A stretch of 64,000 bases of DNA from Candidatus Saccharimonadota bacterium (GTDB lineage: Bacteria; Patescibacteriota; Saccharimonadia; Saccharimonadales; Saccharimonadaceae): the NCBI GenBank assembly GCA_028289015.1, contig JAQGHC010000031.1, forward strand, positions 1 through 64,000, written 5' to 3'. The notes under the pieces were generated by a model. It was not told the DNA's origin. It did no database searches and worked only from the letters and a program-made list of their open reading frames with translations. Below, in pieces: positions 9,263-20,258 of the stretch. Made by a program: the position numbers and the translations under genes. The stretch's first letter is position 1. Each line of letters starts with the position of its first letter.

Positions 9263-10483
9263 ATGAAATTTTTTAAGCAAACTATTAACACGGTGCCGTT
9301 ACAAGGACAGACCGTTCTTTTGCGTGCAGATTATAACGTGCCATTAAAAAAAGATGGTTCTATTGACGATGATTTTCGTATCCGTGCGAGTCTACCGACG
9401 ATTAAAAAACTACTGGCTGATGGCTGCAAAGTTGTTGTCATCAGCCACTTGGGTCGCCCCGAGGGCCGTGATCCGAAGCTAAGCCTCGAGCCGATTGCGC
9501 AGCGCCTTGCCGAACATCTGGGCGAATCTGTCCGGTTTGTTGATCAGACGATTGGCGACAAAGTCGCCATGGCTATCAAACGTGCGCCAAAATGTAGCGT
9601 TATAGTTTTAGAAAATTTACGTTATTATGCCGAGGAAGAAGCGAATGATGCGGATTTTGCCGCAAAATTAGCCAAAAACTCTGGCGCACGTTATTTTGTA
9701 CAAGACGGCTTTGGTGTCGTGCATCGTGCACATGCAAGCACGTCTGCTATTACGAACTATCTGCCGAGCGTATCGGGCTTACTGCTTGAACGCGAATATT
9801 CAACGATTACAAAAGCGATGAAAGCGCCAAAGCGTCCGCTTGTCGCCGTTATGGGCGGCGCTAAGGTGTCGGATAAAATAGCCGTCATCGCTGAATTTAT
9901 CAAGGTAGCTGACACGATTATTATCGGTGGAGCAATGGCGAATACGTTTTTAGCGTATAAAGGTTATAAAATGGGAAAAAGCAAGTTTGATGTGAACGAG
10001 AACGCAGTACTTGATGACATTTATGCTGCCGCACGTAAAAAAGTAGGTGCTGACAAGGTCGACGACTTTATTATGTTGCCGAGTGACCTGGCGGTTGGTC
10101 AGAGTTTGAGTGCTGACGAAGAACGGCACAATAAACGTGCCGATAAGTTGATGGCAGATGATATCGCGCTTGATATTGGCGACATCAGCATCGAACGGGC
10201 AGTTAAAATCGTTGCAAGCGCGCAGACGGTCGTTTGGAATGGGACGCTTGGATATGCGGAAGTGCCTAATTTTGCGCATGGATCTGCTCGGCTTGCCTTA
10301 GCACTATCAACTCACCCTGATATCACGTCGATTATCGGCGGTGGCGACACGGCTGATTTCGTTTTAAACTGGGATGCCCGAAAAGGGGGCAGCTTTAGTC
10401 ATGTTTCCACCGGTGGCGGAGCTAGTCTTGAATTGATGGCCGGCGAAAAATTACCTGGCATCGAAAGTTTGCTAGACGCATAA
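9263..10483 (+). CDS. pgk: Phosphoglycerate kinase
   Basis: VLLRADYNVPL, VVISHLGRPEGRDPKLSLEPIA, VLENLRYYAEE, AVMGGAKVSDKI. Confidence 0.98.
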   Translation: MKFFKQTINTVPLQGQTVLLRADYNVPLKKDGSIDDDFRIRASLPTIKKLLADGCKVVVISHLGRPEGRDPKLSLEPIAQRLAEHLGESVRFVDQTIGDKVAMAIKRAPKCSVIVLENLRYYAEEEANDADFAAKLAKNSGARYFVQDGFGVVHRAHASTSAITNYLPSVSGLLLEREYSTITKAMKAPKRPLVAVMGGAKVSDKIAVIAEFIKVADTIIIGGAMANTFLAYKGYKMGKSKFDVNENAVLDDIYAAARKKVGADKVDDFIMLPSDLAVGQSLSADEERHNKRADKLMADDIALDIGDISIERAVKIVASAQTVVWNGTLGYAEVPNFAHGSARLALALSTHPDITSIIGGGDTADFVLNWDARKGGSFSHVSTGGGASLELMAGEKLPGIESLLDA

Positions 10484-10526
10484 TGACAATTAAGCTACAC
10501 TAGTAGCAAAGAAGCGTAAGTAGTAT

Positions 10527-11309
10527 ATGTCACGAGATAAGAAACTTATTATTGGTAACTGGAAAATGAACCTCAATACGCATGAGGCAAGTTTGTATTT
10601 GCACAAACTTGCACAGGCTGTTGACGTACATCGCGACGTTGAAGTGGTGCTTGCGCCAACGCTGTTAGCATTGCAGTCTCTTAGTTTGCAGATTGACCGC
10701 CGTCAGTTTAAATTGGCGGTTCAAAACTTTTACTGGCGTGACCACGGTGCGTACACCGGCGAAGTTTCAGCAACGCAGCTACGTGGTATCGTCGATTATG
10801 CACTTGTCGGTCATTCCGAGCGACGCCATGTCTTTAATGAATCAGATAAAGACACTCGCAATAAAGTACAGGCAGCTATTCGAAATCATATTCACCCTGT
10901 GCTTTGTATCGGCGAGACAGCAAGCGAACGTGCTGCTGGCGAAACGCACGACATTTTGCACGATCAATTAATTGGTGGACTGGCGAATGTTTCAAGCGAA
11001 GAGCTTGAGGACGTAATTATAGCTTACGAGCCAGTATGGGCAATCGGTACTGGGGATAATGCTTTGCCGGGTGATGTAATTAAAGCTGTGACGGCAATTC
11101 GCAGCCAAATAAAGCACTTATATGGTAACATCGCGGCAAAGAATATTCGTGTTCTTTACGGCGGAAGCGTAAAAGCGGACAGTGCGGCAGATTATCTTGC
11201 GATTGAAGGCGTAGACGGGCTGTTGGTTGGTGGGGCTAGCCTAGAAGCGCATGCTTTTGTAGAAATAATAAAAAAAGCACATAATGACTCTTCGGTTATA
11301 AAGAAATAG
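10527..11309 (+). CDS. tpiA: Triosephosphate isomerase
   Basis: IIGNWKMNLN, ALVGHSERR, IIAYEPVWAIGTG, VLYGGSVKADSAADYLAIEGVDGLLVGGASL. Confidence 0.98.
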   Translation: MSRDKKLIIGNWKMNLNTHEASLYLHKLAQAVDVHRDVEVVLAPTLLALQSLSLQIDRRQFKLAVQNFYWRDHGAYTGEVSATQLRGIVDYALVGHSERRHVFNESDKDTRNKVQAAIRNHIHPVLCIGETASERAAGETHDILHDQLIGGLANVSSEELEDVIIAYEPVWAIGTGDNALPGDVIKAVTAIRSQIKHLYGNIAAKNIRVLYGGSVKADSAADYLAIEGVDGLLVGGASLEAHAFVEIIKKAHNDSSVIKK

Positions 11310-11319
11310 GGGCGAGGAA

Positions 11320-12576
11320 ATGAGCGAAATGGATTTTGATGAATTAGATAAAGCGGTTAACACGCTCATGAATGACGTCCCAAAAGCGGAGCTGCTTAAA
11401 ACGGACAGTATTAAAACGCTTACTATAAAATCTACTCTCACTGATGAATCTCGGCCTTCCTTTGACAAGCTTGATTCAGCACTAGCTGAAGTGAATGGCG
11501 CTAGCGCGGCTGCTATCCAAAAACCAACCGTATCATCTCCGTCTCGCAGCGTTGCTCCATCATTAGCGACCCGTCGCGGCGGCCGCTTTATGGATGTCGT
11601 TCACCCGTCATCAGACATGAAGACGGGAGTAACATCTACTTTACCTAGATCACGCCAAGGTGTCACAATAGAACCTATCGGGAAACTTTTACCGAGAAAA
11701 TCCGACGACCAATCTGAGGCGATAGCTTCTTTGGTGGGTGATGTACCCATACGGTCAAATACCCCCGTTGAAGTTGCGGAAGATGTCACTGCTAACATAG
11801 CCCATACCACCCCTGCGAATGATTGGCCCGACCCGCTGGAGATGTCGGAGTATACTCCCGCACAAAACACGAGCGACGCGACTCTAGAAATAGAGGAGCT
11901 GGTCGTAGGTGACGTAGTGGAAGTTGAAGTTCCTACTAATGAACCGTCAACGATATTTCCCTCTGATGATACTATAGAGTTTGAAGACCCCAAATCACTA
12001 ACATCACCATTCATTGCTGACGCGAAGGTAGAAAAGCGTCCACTGGGCGGTGCGCCTGTTGATGAACCCGGCCATGCTCCAGTTTTAGGCGTCCTTGCAG
12101 CCGATAATATGCCTACCACGCTTGATCCCGCAAATCAGCTACCACCAATGCCTGATGTCGTAGGGACGCATCTTCCTCCAGAGTTACAAAGTAATCTCAT
12201 GGCTATTGAAGCCGATGGAGGCACGACCGCGCCAGCTGTACAGGCTCGCGAAGAGGTGAACACTATGCCAGCGCCTACGCTCATTGTTGAATCACAAAAG
12301 ACGCCTGATGTCGCTACGCTAATTGCAGAAACAAAGCCGGCAACTGTTGAGGTGGCGACCATATCTGGACCTACATCTATTCCGCAACAGTATCATGAAG
12401 AGCTTAGCACGAGTGATGAATCTAACGGATCGATCTACGACACCGATTCATATCATCAACCTCTTGCTCACCCAGCAAAAACCAAATCAGGATGGCTATG
12501 GATCGTATGGATTCTTTTATTGTTGATTGCCGGTGGCGGTGGCGCAGTTGCACTCTATTTCCTTGGTATTATCTAA
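11320..12576 (+). CDS. Hypothetical acidic low-complexity protein with a single C-terminal TM
   Basis: 418-aa ORF with C-terminal SGWLWIVWILLLLIAGGGGAVALYFLGII. Confidence 0.75.
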   Translation: MSEMDFDELDKAVNTLMNDVPKAELLKTDSIKTLTIKSTLTDESRPSFDKLDSALAEVNGASAAAIQKPTVSSPSRSVAPSLATRRGGRFMDVVHPSSDMKTGVTSTLPRSRQGVTIEPIGKLLPRKSDDQSEAIASLVGDVPIRSNTPVEVAEDVTANIAHTTPANDWPDPLEMSEYTPAQNTSDATLEIEELVVGDVVEVEVPTNEPSTIFPSDDTIEFEDPKSLTSPFIADAKVEKRPLGGAPVDEPGHAPVLGVLAADNMPTTLDPANQLPPMPDVVGTHLPPELQSNLMAIEADGGTTAPAVQAREEVNTMPAPTLIVESQKTPDVATLIAETKPATVEVATISGPTSIPQQYHEELSTSDESNGSIYDTDSYHQPLAHPAKTKSGWLWIVWILLLLIAGGGGAVALYFLGII

Positions 12577-12612
12577 CCCATTCCTAGTAAAAATTCGTTA
12601 TAATAGATAGTA

Positions 12613-14724
12613 ATGGATGTATTTAAAGACCTTAATCCCGCGCAAGCAGACGCGGTAAAAACGACGTCAGGCCCTGTGCTTATTTTAGCTGGTGCGGGGA
12701 GCGGTAAGACAAAGACATTGACGCATCGTATAGCGTACTTGATGATGAATGAACGCATCTGGCCGAATGAAATTCTAGCCGTTACATTCACGAACAAGGC
12801 AGCCAAAGAAATGCGCGAACGTCTTGGCCAGTTGATTGGCCAAGAGGGTTCAGCTCGTTCATTTATGCCGTGGATGGGTACGTTTCACGGCATCTGTGTG
12901 CGTTTATTGCGACAGGATGGTGACAAGATTGGGATTCAGTCTAATTACGTTATTTATGACGAAGATGATCGTCAGGGTCTTATTAAGCAGGCGATGAAGC
13001 AACTTTCGATTGCCGACAAACAAATTAAGCCCCGTGCTGTTAGTAGCGCAATTTCAAATGCCAAAAATGAACTTCTCAGTCCGGAAGAATTTGCTGCAAG
13101 TAGTCATTATCCATTTCAGCAAGCAGTTGCGAAGATATATGCAGTCTACGAAAAAATGCGAATCGAAGCTGGCGCCCTTGATTTTGACGATCTTTTAATC
13201 GAAACAGTACGATTATTCCGAGATCAGCCAGAAATACGCAAAAAGTGGCGCTCGCAGTTCAAGCACATCCTCATCGACGAATATCAAGATACAAATGCGG
13301 CCCAGTATGCGATTGTTAAAAGCCTGGTAGGTGAAGAGCGAAACATCTGTGTCGTCGGTGATGACTGGCAGTCTATTTACAGTTGGCGCGGCGCAGACTT
13401 TACTAACATTCTCAATTTTGAGCGTGATTTTCCTGGCGCAAAAGTAATTAAGCTCGAGCAAAATTACCGTAGTAGCGGTGCTATTCTTGAGGCTGCAAAC
13501 AATGTGATTACAAAAAATATTCAACGCACCGATAAAGAGCTATGGACCGCAGAGCCAGCTGGCGCGCCCGTTCAGGTTCATCCAGTCTATGATGAAGCCG
13601 AAGAGGCCTACGCGGTTGTTAGTCGCATAAGCGTACAGGCAACAATGGGCGCACGCAAGTATGGTGAGTTTGCTATTTTGTATCGCACCAACTCGCAAAG
13701 CTACACGCTTGAGCGCGCCTTATTGCAACAGCGCGTACCATATCAAATTGTTGGTGGTGTTCGATTCTATGATCGTAAAGAAATAAAAGACATTATTGCT
13801 TATCTACGCTTGCTTTATCAGCCGAATGACCGGATGAGTTTTAGTCGGATAGTAAATATCCCAACGCGCGGCATAGGTGCGACAAGCCTCGAAAAGTTTC
13901 TTATTTGGCAGGCAAGTAGCGGCTTAGATATTGTATCGGCACTGGTTAATGCCGACCAGACGAGCAGTGTTATGGCACGTGCCCGTACGGCATTTGTAGC
14001 GCTCGGCGAGATGCTCCGCGTACTGCAGTCGCAAGTAGTAACTGATACGTCACCTAGTGAAATTATCGAAACGTTAATCAATAAAACTGGCTATCGCAAC
14101 TATATTCTGGATGGTACGCCGCAGGCTGAAGAGCGCGAAGCAAATATCGGCGCGCTTATCTCTGACGCTAAATCGTTCGCCTCGTTACCTGATTTTCTAG
14201 AGGAAGTCGCTTTGATGTCGAGTGCGGATACAAACAGTCACGAGCAAAAAGTGACACTCATGACCATTCACGCCGCCAAAGGTCTGGAATTTCCAGTCGT
14301 CTTTATGGTGGGCATGGAAGAGGGAATCTTCCCGCATTCTCGCGTGCACGAAGCCGGTCCTGCCGAGCTAGAGGAGGAGCGACGTCTGTGTTATGTCGGG
14401 ATGACCCGTGCTCGCGAAGAGCTACATCTGAGCTACGCCCAAAGCCGTCTGCAGTTTGGGCAGCGAAGTTACAATCCGGTGTCGCGATTTCTAGCCGACA
14501 TGGGACATGAGCTGATGTCAGCGCCCGCACCTTCGTTTAACAAACAAGATGAATATGATGAATTTAATGATGGACCAGGTCTGGATATCGGTGATAACGT
14601 CCGCTCTGCAATGTTTGGTGTAGGCGAAGTCATTGATATTGACGGGCTGGCTGTGACGGTGAATTTTGAGAATGGTAAGACTAAAAAATTGAACGTTCAG
14701 TTTGCCCGTCTTGAAAAGATATGA
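12613..14724 (+). CDS. pcrA: UvrD/PcrA-family superfamily 1 DNA helicase
   Basis: LNPAQADAVKTTSGPVLILAGAGSGKTKTLTHRIAYL, VTFTNKAAKEMRERL, LIDEYQDTNAAQY, MTIHAAKGLEFPVVFMVGMEEGIFPH; TATAAT 8 nt upstream of the ATG. Confidence 0.96.
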   Translation: MDVFKDLNPAQADAVKTTSGPVLILAGAGSGKTKTLTHRIAYLMMNERIWPNEILAVTFTNKAAKEMRERLGQLIGQEGSARSFMPWMGTFHGICVRLLRQDGDKIGIQSNYVIYDEDDRQGLIKQAMKQLSIADKQIKPRAVSSAISNAKNELLSPEEFAASSHYPFQQAVAKIYAVYEKMRIEAGALDFDDLLIETVRLFRDQPEIRKKWRSQFKHILIDEYQDTNAAQYAIVKSLVGEERNICVVGDDWQSIYSWRGADFTNILNFERDFPGAKVIKLEQNYRSSGAILEAANNVITKNIQRTDKELWTAEPAGAPVQVHPVYDEAEEAYAVVSRISVQATMGARKYGEFAILYRTNSQSYTLERALLQQRVPYQIVGGVRFYDRKEIKDIIAYLRLLYQPNDRMSFSRIVNIPTRGIGATSLEKFLIWQASSGLDIVSALVNADQTSSVMARARTAFVALGEMLRVLQSQVVTDTSPSEIIETLINKTGYRNYILDGTPQAEEREANIGALISDAKSFASLPDFLEEVALMSSADTNSHEQKVTLMTIHAAKGLEFPVVFMVGMEEGIFPHSRVHEAGPAELEEERRLCYVGMTRAREELHLSYAQSRLQFGQRSYNPVSRFLADMGHELMSAPAPSFNKQDEYDEFNDGPGLDIGDNVRSAMFGVGEVIDIDGLAVTVNFENGKTKKLNVQFARLEKI

Positions 14725-15179
14725 GATTGCATTATTTTATGGGCCGGATACTTAGCCCGTTTCACACTTCTTTTTTTATCATTTATAACAAATTGTTTCA
14801 TACGCCTCGCGCCAGGGTATTGGTTTGGAATGAGAACAATGAGCTGCTATTAGTGCGTAACTGGGCGGGTACACAGCAGTGGGGGCTGCCGGGGGGTGGA
14901 GTAGAGGGTAAAGAGAGTCCTATTAATGCCGCAAAGCGCGAACTATATGAGGAAATCGGCGTCAAGATGCCATTTACGGATTTCCTTCACGTCGCAACCT
15001 TACACCAGCAATATGAGGCATGGATCTATACAGTAATGATCCCGAGAGTTGCTATTCCGGATAAACCACATAATCCATGGGAGATTACCGATATACGATG
15101 GTTCTCACCCGAAGATCTACCGGCCGATATTTCCCCTTTGGTACCCCTGACGCTTAAGCACCTGTCAAAATCAGATTGA
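14721..15179 (+). CDS. NUDIX hydrolase
   Basis: GGGVEGKESPINAAKRELYEEIGV Nudix box; overlaps pcrA by 4 nt. Confidence 0.92.
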   Translation: MRLHYFMGRILSPFHTSFFIIYNKLFHTPRARVLVWNENNELLLVRNWAGTQQWGLPGGGVEGKESPINAAKRELYEEIGVKMPFTDFLHVATLHQQYEAWIYTVMIPRVAIPDKPHNPWEITDIRWFSPEDLPADISPLVPLTLKHLSKSD

Positions 15180-15230
15180 TATTGGTATAATAAAACGAGT
15201 GCACCGCGGAGGTGTTTACTCCCCTAATTT

Positions 15231-16442
15231 ATGAGAATTCTATCACGCAAATCAACCATTCCCTACAGCATCATCGCGACAGTTTTCTGTGCGTTTGTTA
15301 TGACTTTGGGTGTTATTTTAGCAAATCGTGCTCACGCGGCATCTGTGGCTGATATCGCGACGGGTGAACATTTAATTACACTGCACGATGGCGGTCGTGA
15401 CCGCGGCATCCTCTCGAGCGCAACGACACTTCGCCAGGCCTTCAAAGAGGCTGGCATTCAAATTGACCCGGATGACATGGTAGAACCAAGTCTGGATGAG
15501 ACGCTCATCGCAAGCCATTATGACGTGAATGTTTACCGCGCTCGGCCCGTCACTGTAGTGGATGGTGCGTTGCGCACAAAAATTCTATCGCCTTATCAGA
15601 CGCCTGAACAGATCGTAGATCATGCTGCCATTCAGCTTCAGGACGAAGATATAACGATTGTCAGTGCAAATACGGATATGGTCAGTCAAGGTGCTGGCCT
15701 GCAGGTGACGATTGATCGCGCTACGCCTTTTACCTTTGTGTTGTACGGCAAAAGAGTAACCGCGTATACGCAAGGTCTGACTGTCGGTGAAATGTTGACG
15801 CAAAAAGGGGTTAAACTTGCGCAGAATGACATGTTATCAACGCCTAAATCAACTCCAGTTACCGCTGGTATGACTGTCGAATTATGGCGTGAGGGTAAGC
15901 AGACAATAACCGAAGAGGCTGACGTCGCGTTCGAAACTGAAAAAATTCAAGACGCTGACCGTGATTTGGGCTACAAAGACATTAAAACTCCCGGCGTAGC
16001 TGGAAAGCGAACAGTGAGCTACGAGATTGAAATGAAAAACGGCGTTGAAATCAGCCGTAAAGAGATTCAAAGTGTTACGACAAAAGAACCTGTCAAACAG
16101 GTTGAAGTTGTCGGTGCTAAATTGCCAACGCCAATGAATCCCACCGAAGCGCAGACGCTTGGTCGTCAGATGATGCTCGACTATGGATTTGGCGAGGATC
16201 AATGGCCGTGTCTATATAATCTGTGGATGCGCGAATCTGGATGGAAGACGACTGCGGGCAACCAAAGCTCTGGAGCATATGGCATTCCGCAAGCCTTACC
16301 GGCAAGCAAAATGGCCTCAGTCGGTCCGGACTACCTCACGAATGCAGCAACGCAAATTACTTGGGGCCTTGGGTATGTCAAGGGCCGATACAACACGCCG
16401 TGTGGCGCGTGGAGTAGTTTCCAGGCAAAGGGCTGGTACTAG
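15231..16442 (+). CDS. Rpf/YabE-like secreted cell-wall hydrolase (DUF348 + G5 + lysozyme/transglycosylase-like C-terminus)
   Basis: N-terminal TM/signal, DUF348-like repeats, G5-like module (VSYEIEMKNGVEISRKEIQSVTTKEPVKQVEVVG), C-terminal LWMRESGWKTTAGNQSSGAYGIPQALPASKMA. Confidence 0.88.
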   Translation: MRILSRKSTIPYSIIATVFCAFVMTLGVILANRAHAASVADIATGEHLITLHDGGRDRGILSSATTLRQAFKEAGIQIDPDDMVEPSLDETLIASHYDVNVYRARPVTVVDGALRTKILSPYQTPEQIVDHAAIQLQDEDITIVSANTDMVSQGAGLQVTIDRATPFTFVLYGKRVTAYTQGLTVGEMLTQKGVKLAQNDMLSTPKSTPVTAGMTVELWREGKQTITEEADVAFETEKIQDADRDLGYKDIKTPGVAGKRTVSYEIEMKNGVEISRKEIQSVTTKEPVKQVEVVGAKLPTPMNPTEAQTLGRQMMLDYGFGEDQWPCLYNLWMRESGWKTTAGNQSSGAYGIPQALPASKMASVGPDYLTNAATQITWGLGYVKGRYNTPCGAWSSFQAKGWY

Positions 16443-16443
16443 A

Positions 16444-17226
16444 ATGGCGGGTCCAAATAAATCTCTCGGTCAACATTGGCTGCGCGACCGCGACGTATTG
16501 GCACACATCGCTGATTGCGCCGAATTAACAGCTGACGATACGGTGTTAGAGATTGGTCCTGGCTTGGGAACGCTCACTAGTGAGTTACTTCGCCGTAGCA
16601 AAAAGGTTGTCGCGGTCGAATTTGATGAAGAGTTGGCGCGCAAACTGCCCGCACAATTTCCGGGTAAAGATTTAACAGTCGTACAAAGCGATATTCTTTC
16701 CTTTGATCTGTCCGATTTAACGCTCGGGTACAAAGTTGTGGCGAATGTTCCATATTACATTACCAGTAAAATCGTGCAATTATTAATGACTGCTGATAAT
16801 AAACCGGACGTTGCGGTGTTATTGGTGCAAAAAGAGGTTGCTGAACGGCTTGCTGCGCGTCCGGGTGACATGAGTATTTTAGCTGTCAGCGCGCAGTTAT
16901 TCGCCGAGGTGACGCTAGGCGATGTGGTCGGTGCAGAGATGTTTACGCCACCACCAAAAGTTGATAGTCAGGTGGTTGTATTGAAAACTCGTCACACGCC
17001 GTTTCTAACCGACGTGGATGAAAAAGATTTCTTTCGTGTCGTAAAAGCCGGCTTTTCAGCCAAACGAAAGATGCTCCGTTCAAGCTTGTCTGGCGGATTA
17101 GGCGTATCGAAAGATCAAGCTGAAACCTACTTGCAAGCTGCTAAGATTAGAACCGATGATCGCGCAGAGAGTCTATCTCTTGACCAATGGCAAGATTTAA
17201 CGAGAATTGTTTGTGGTACGCGCTAA
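16444..17226 (+). CDS. rsmA: 16S rRNA (adenine1518/1519-N6) dimethyltransferase
   Basis: MAGPNKSLGQHWLRD, LEIGPGLGTLTSELL, VVANVPYYITSKIV. Start corrected from the ORF track (16183) to the ATG at 16444. Confidence 0.95.
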   Translation: MAGPNKSLGQHWLRDRDVLAHIADCAELTADDTVLEIGPGLGTLTSELLRRSKKVVAVEFDEELARKLPAQFPGKDLTVVQSDILSFDLSDLTLGYKVVANVPYYITSKIVQLLMTADNKPDVAVLLVQKEVAERLAARPGDMSILAVSAQLFAEVTLGDVVGAEMFTPPPKVDSQVVVLKTRHTPFLTDVDEKDFFRVVKAGFSAKRKMLRSSLSGGLGVSKDQAETYLQAAKIRTDDRAESLSLDQWQDLTRIVCGTR

Positions 17227-17920
17227 TCAGCCGACTATCTTTGGTAATTCTATCGTCGTCGGCGTTTCGTCCATCGATGACGGCAGTATGCGCTTTGCAT
17301 TTGACGATGAAAGTGAAGTCCGTCAAAACCGTATTAATTTTTTGCGACAACTAGATATAGACCCGACGCAGGCCACGTTAGTCCAGGTGTCTTATGAAGA
17401 CACTACTGATTTTACTCGGTATCGGATTGTCGATGATGAAAACCTGGGCGAGGGCATACTTGCGCCGATCTCAGGGCTGCATGCAGATGCCCTCGTCGTT
17501 ACTCGTCCTGATCAGGCACTCTTTTTGCCCTTGGCTGATTGTATCGGTGCAGTCATTTATGATCCGGAGGCTCAAGTTATGATGGTGTCGCACTTAGGGC
17601 GACATAGTGTCGAAGCGGACGGGGCACTAAAAAGTATTCGCTACCTCGAACAAGAGTTCGGTACCGTGGCGACTGACGTAAAGATCTGGTTGAGTCCTGC
17701 GGTAGGTGGCGACAGCTATCCATTACATGCGTTTAATGGCCGTAGCTTGCAAGAGGTGGTCTGCGAGCAGTTCGAGCGCGCTGGGGTGGGGCTGGAGCAG
17801 ATTGAGGCGAGTGACATCGATACGAGCGAGGATGATAATTATTTCTCTCACAGTGAATATCTCGCGGGGAATCAAATGACCGACGGTCGTTTTGCGATCG
17901 TTGCGATGATGCGCGATTAA
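17207..17920 (+). CDS. YfiH/PgeF family (polyphenol oxidase/laccase domain) protein
   Basis: DALVVTRPDQALFLPLADCIGAVIYDP, VSHLGRHSVE; overlaps the rsmA end. Confidence 0.85.
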   Translation: MFVVRANQPTIFGNSIVVGVSSIDDGSMRFAFDDESEVRQNRINFLRQLDIDPTQATLVQVSYEDTTDFTRYRIVDDENLGEGILAPISGLHADALVVTRPDQALFLPLADCIGAVIYDPEAQVMMVSHLGRHSVEADGALKSIRYLEQEFGTVATDVKIWLSPAVGGDSYPLHAFNGRSLQEVVCEQFERAGVGLEQIEASDIDTSEDDNYFSHSEYLAGNQMTDGRFAIVAMMRD

Positions 17921-17947
17921 TCTCTCTCTGTTATAATGAAAACAATT

Positions 17948-19462
17948 ATGGGAAAGAAACTATACATCACTACCGCCATCCCGTACGTTAACGGCACGCC
18001 GCATATCGGTAATGCCCTTGATTATTTGTTGGCCGATATCTGGACGCGCTATCAAAAACAAAATGGCAAAGAAGTTCGCTTCCAAGTAGGGACTGATGAG
18101 CATGGTAATAAAATTGCCGCCAAGGCTGCTGATAATGGCTTAGAACCAAAAGCCTATACTGATCAAATGTATGGTAATTTTGAGGCGCTCATGCAAAAAA
18201 TGAATGCTAGTTATACAGATTTTATTCGTACGACTGACCCGCATCATATAGGTGCCGTGCAATATATCTGGCAGAAATTACAACCGTATATATACAAAGG
18301 CAGCTACGAAGGGTGGTATTGCCAAGGCTGTGAATCATTTGTGACCGATAAAGAGGCGACGTCTAATAACGGTGTTTGTCCTGATCATAATCAGCCATAC
18401 CAACGATTAAGTGAAGATAACTACTACCTTAAAACCAGTGCGTTTACTGATAAAGTTCGTGAAGCAATTGACACCGGCCGCATGGAAATCGTCCCTGAAT
18501 TTCGAAAAAAAGAATTCTTAGAGCTGATTAAAGATGGCATTCAGGACGTTAGTATTTCACGTCCTCGTAAAAACCTCAGCTGGGGAGTCCCTGTTCCTGG
18601 CGATTCGGAACAGATTATGTACGTGTGGATTGATGCGCTAGCCAACTACATTACCGTTCTTGGGTATCCTGACAAAGCCGGCTGGGAAGAATATTGGCCA
18701 GCAGATGTACAAGTGATCGGTAAGGATATCCTACGTTTCCATGCAGGTATTTGGCCAGCGATGCTACTAGGCCTTGAGTTGTCGTTACCAAAAAAGCTGC
18801 TCGTTCACGGATTTGTAAATGTTGGTGGCGCCAAGATGAGCAAGACGGTGGGTAACGTCGTTGACCCAAACAAGATTATCGACGAGTATGGACTCGATGC
18901 ATTCCGTTATTTCTTCTCTCGTCATATCCCGACGCTGGATGACGGTGATTTCACTTGGGAAAAATTTGAAACGGCTTACAATACTGAACTTGGCAACGAC
19001 TTGGGTAATTTGATTTCTCGCGTGTCTGGGATGGTTACTCGCTACCAGAGTGGCGTGGTTGGTGATGCATTGCAATCGGATCATGATATGAAGCCGTATT
19101 TTGATGCAATGAATAACCTGCAATTTGATCAGGCGCTTGATAATGTATGGCTGACGGTTCGCTCGTTGAATAAATATATCGAAATGGTAAAGCCATGGGA
19201 AATTGCCAAAAGCCGTGGCACTGATCCTGACGCGGAAGCGCACTTGGGGGAGGTGCTTGGTCATGCGGTTGGAACGCTTGTTCAAATTGGGCATCAACTT
19301 GCGCCATTTCTGCCGACGACATCTGACGTCATTGCGAAGACGTTTGGTAGTGGCGTTGTCGTACCGATTGAATCTGTCGGCGGTTTATTTCCAAAGATTT
19401 ACCAATACTCAGAAGATCCACGTACAGCGACAGCCGCACCTGCTCCCGTTAAAGAGGCGTAA
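17948..19462 (+). CDS. metG: Methionyl-tRNA synthetase
   Basis: LYITTAIPYVNGTPHIGNAL, VGTDEHGNKI, GAKMSKTVGNVVDP. Confidence 0.97.
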   Translation: MGKKLYITTAIPYVNGTPHIGNALDYLLADIWTRYQKQNGKEVRFQVGTDEHGNKIAAKAADNGLEPKAYTDQMYGNFEALMQKMNASYTDFIRTTDPHHIGAVQYIWQKLQPYIYKGSYEGWYCQGCESFVTDKEATSNNGVCPDHNQPYQRLSEDNYYLKTSAFTDKVREAIDTGRMEIVPEFRKKEFLELIKDGIQDVSISRPRKNLSWGVPVPGDSEQIMYVWIDALANYITVLGYPDKAGWEEYWPADVQVIGKDILRFHAGIWPAMLLGLELSLPKKLLVHGFVNVGGAKMSKTVGNVVDPNKIIDEYGLDAFRYFFSRHIPTLDDGDFTWEKFETAYNTELGNDLGNLISRVSGMVTRYQSGVVGDALQSDHDMKPYFDAMNNLQFDQALDNVWLTVRSLNKYIEMVKPWEIAKSRGTDPDAEAHLGEVLGHAVGTLVQIGHQLAPFLPTTSDVIAKTFGSGVVVPIESVGGLFPKIYQYSEDPRTATAAPAPVKEA

Positions 19463-20209
19463 ATGTTAATAGATACGCATTGCCATATTCACGAGACGGA
19501 ATATCCGCTTGATGTCAGCGAAGTGTTACGGCACGCGCAGGATGCAGGCGTGGCAAAGATGATCTGTGTCGGCACGAGCGAGCAAAGTTCACTCGAAGCA
19601 ACTCAATTTGCCGAAATGCACGACCATATCTATGCCAGCATAGGTGTGCATCCACACGAGGCGAAGGACGGATATGGTAAGCTTGCCGAAATGAACAGTA
19701 CAAAAGTGATTGCCGTAGGTGAAATTGGCCTTGATTATTTTTATACCCACAGTTCGCGCGACGTACAGATAGCCGCTTTGAAAGATCAAATTGAATTAGC
19801 AATCGACCGTGATTTGCCAATAATTTTTCATGTTCGCGACGCTTTTGATGATTTTTGGCCGATATATGACAGCTATTCATCGAAAATCAGGGGTGTCCTG
19901 CATAGTTTTACTGATTCTCGTGACAATATGACAGCAGCAGTCGCACGGGGGTTATACATTGGCGTGAATGGCATAAGCACGTTCACTAAGGATAAAAAAC
20001 AACAGGAGATGTTCGCGGCGATTCCGACAGGTCATTTACTACTTGAAACTGACGCGCCTTTCTTGACACCTACGCCTTTACGTGGTACTGTGAATGAGCC
20101 AGCATTTGTAAGATATGTCGCCGAACATCATGCGAAAATCCGTGGATTATCGCTCGAAGAAATCGCGACACAAACGTCAACAAATGCGCATGCGTTATTC
20201 GCACTCTAA
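19463..20209 (+). CDS. tatD: TatD-family DNase
   Basis: LIDTHCHIHETEY, SIGVHPHEA, AVGEIGLDYF, LLETDAPFLTPTPLRGTVNEPAFV. Confidence 0.95.
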   Translation: MLIDTHCHIHETEYPLDVSEVLRHAQDAGVAKMICVGTSEQSSLEATQFAEMHDHIYASIGVHPHEAKDGYGKLAEMNSTKVIAVGEIGLDYFYTHSSRDVQIAALKDQIELAIDRDLPIIFHVRDAFDDFWPIYDSYSSKIRGVLHSFTDSRDNMTAAVARGLYIGVNGISTFTKDKKQQEMFAAIPTGHLLLETDAPFLTPTPLRGTVNEPAFVRYVAEHHAKIRGLSLEEIATQTSTNAHALFAL

Positions 20210-20258
20210 ACACAAACAGTAAAACATACCAACTTTAACAGTTAAGTGGGAGTTTACT

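Noticed and set aside
12135-12362. Minus-strand ORFs inside the low-complexity protein gene (also 11601-12119)
   Set aside because: Antisense shadows of the Pro/Thr/Val-rich coding sequence.
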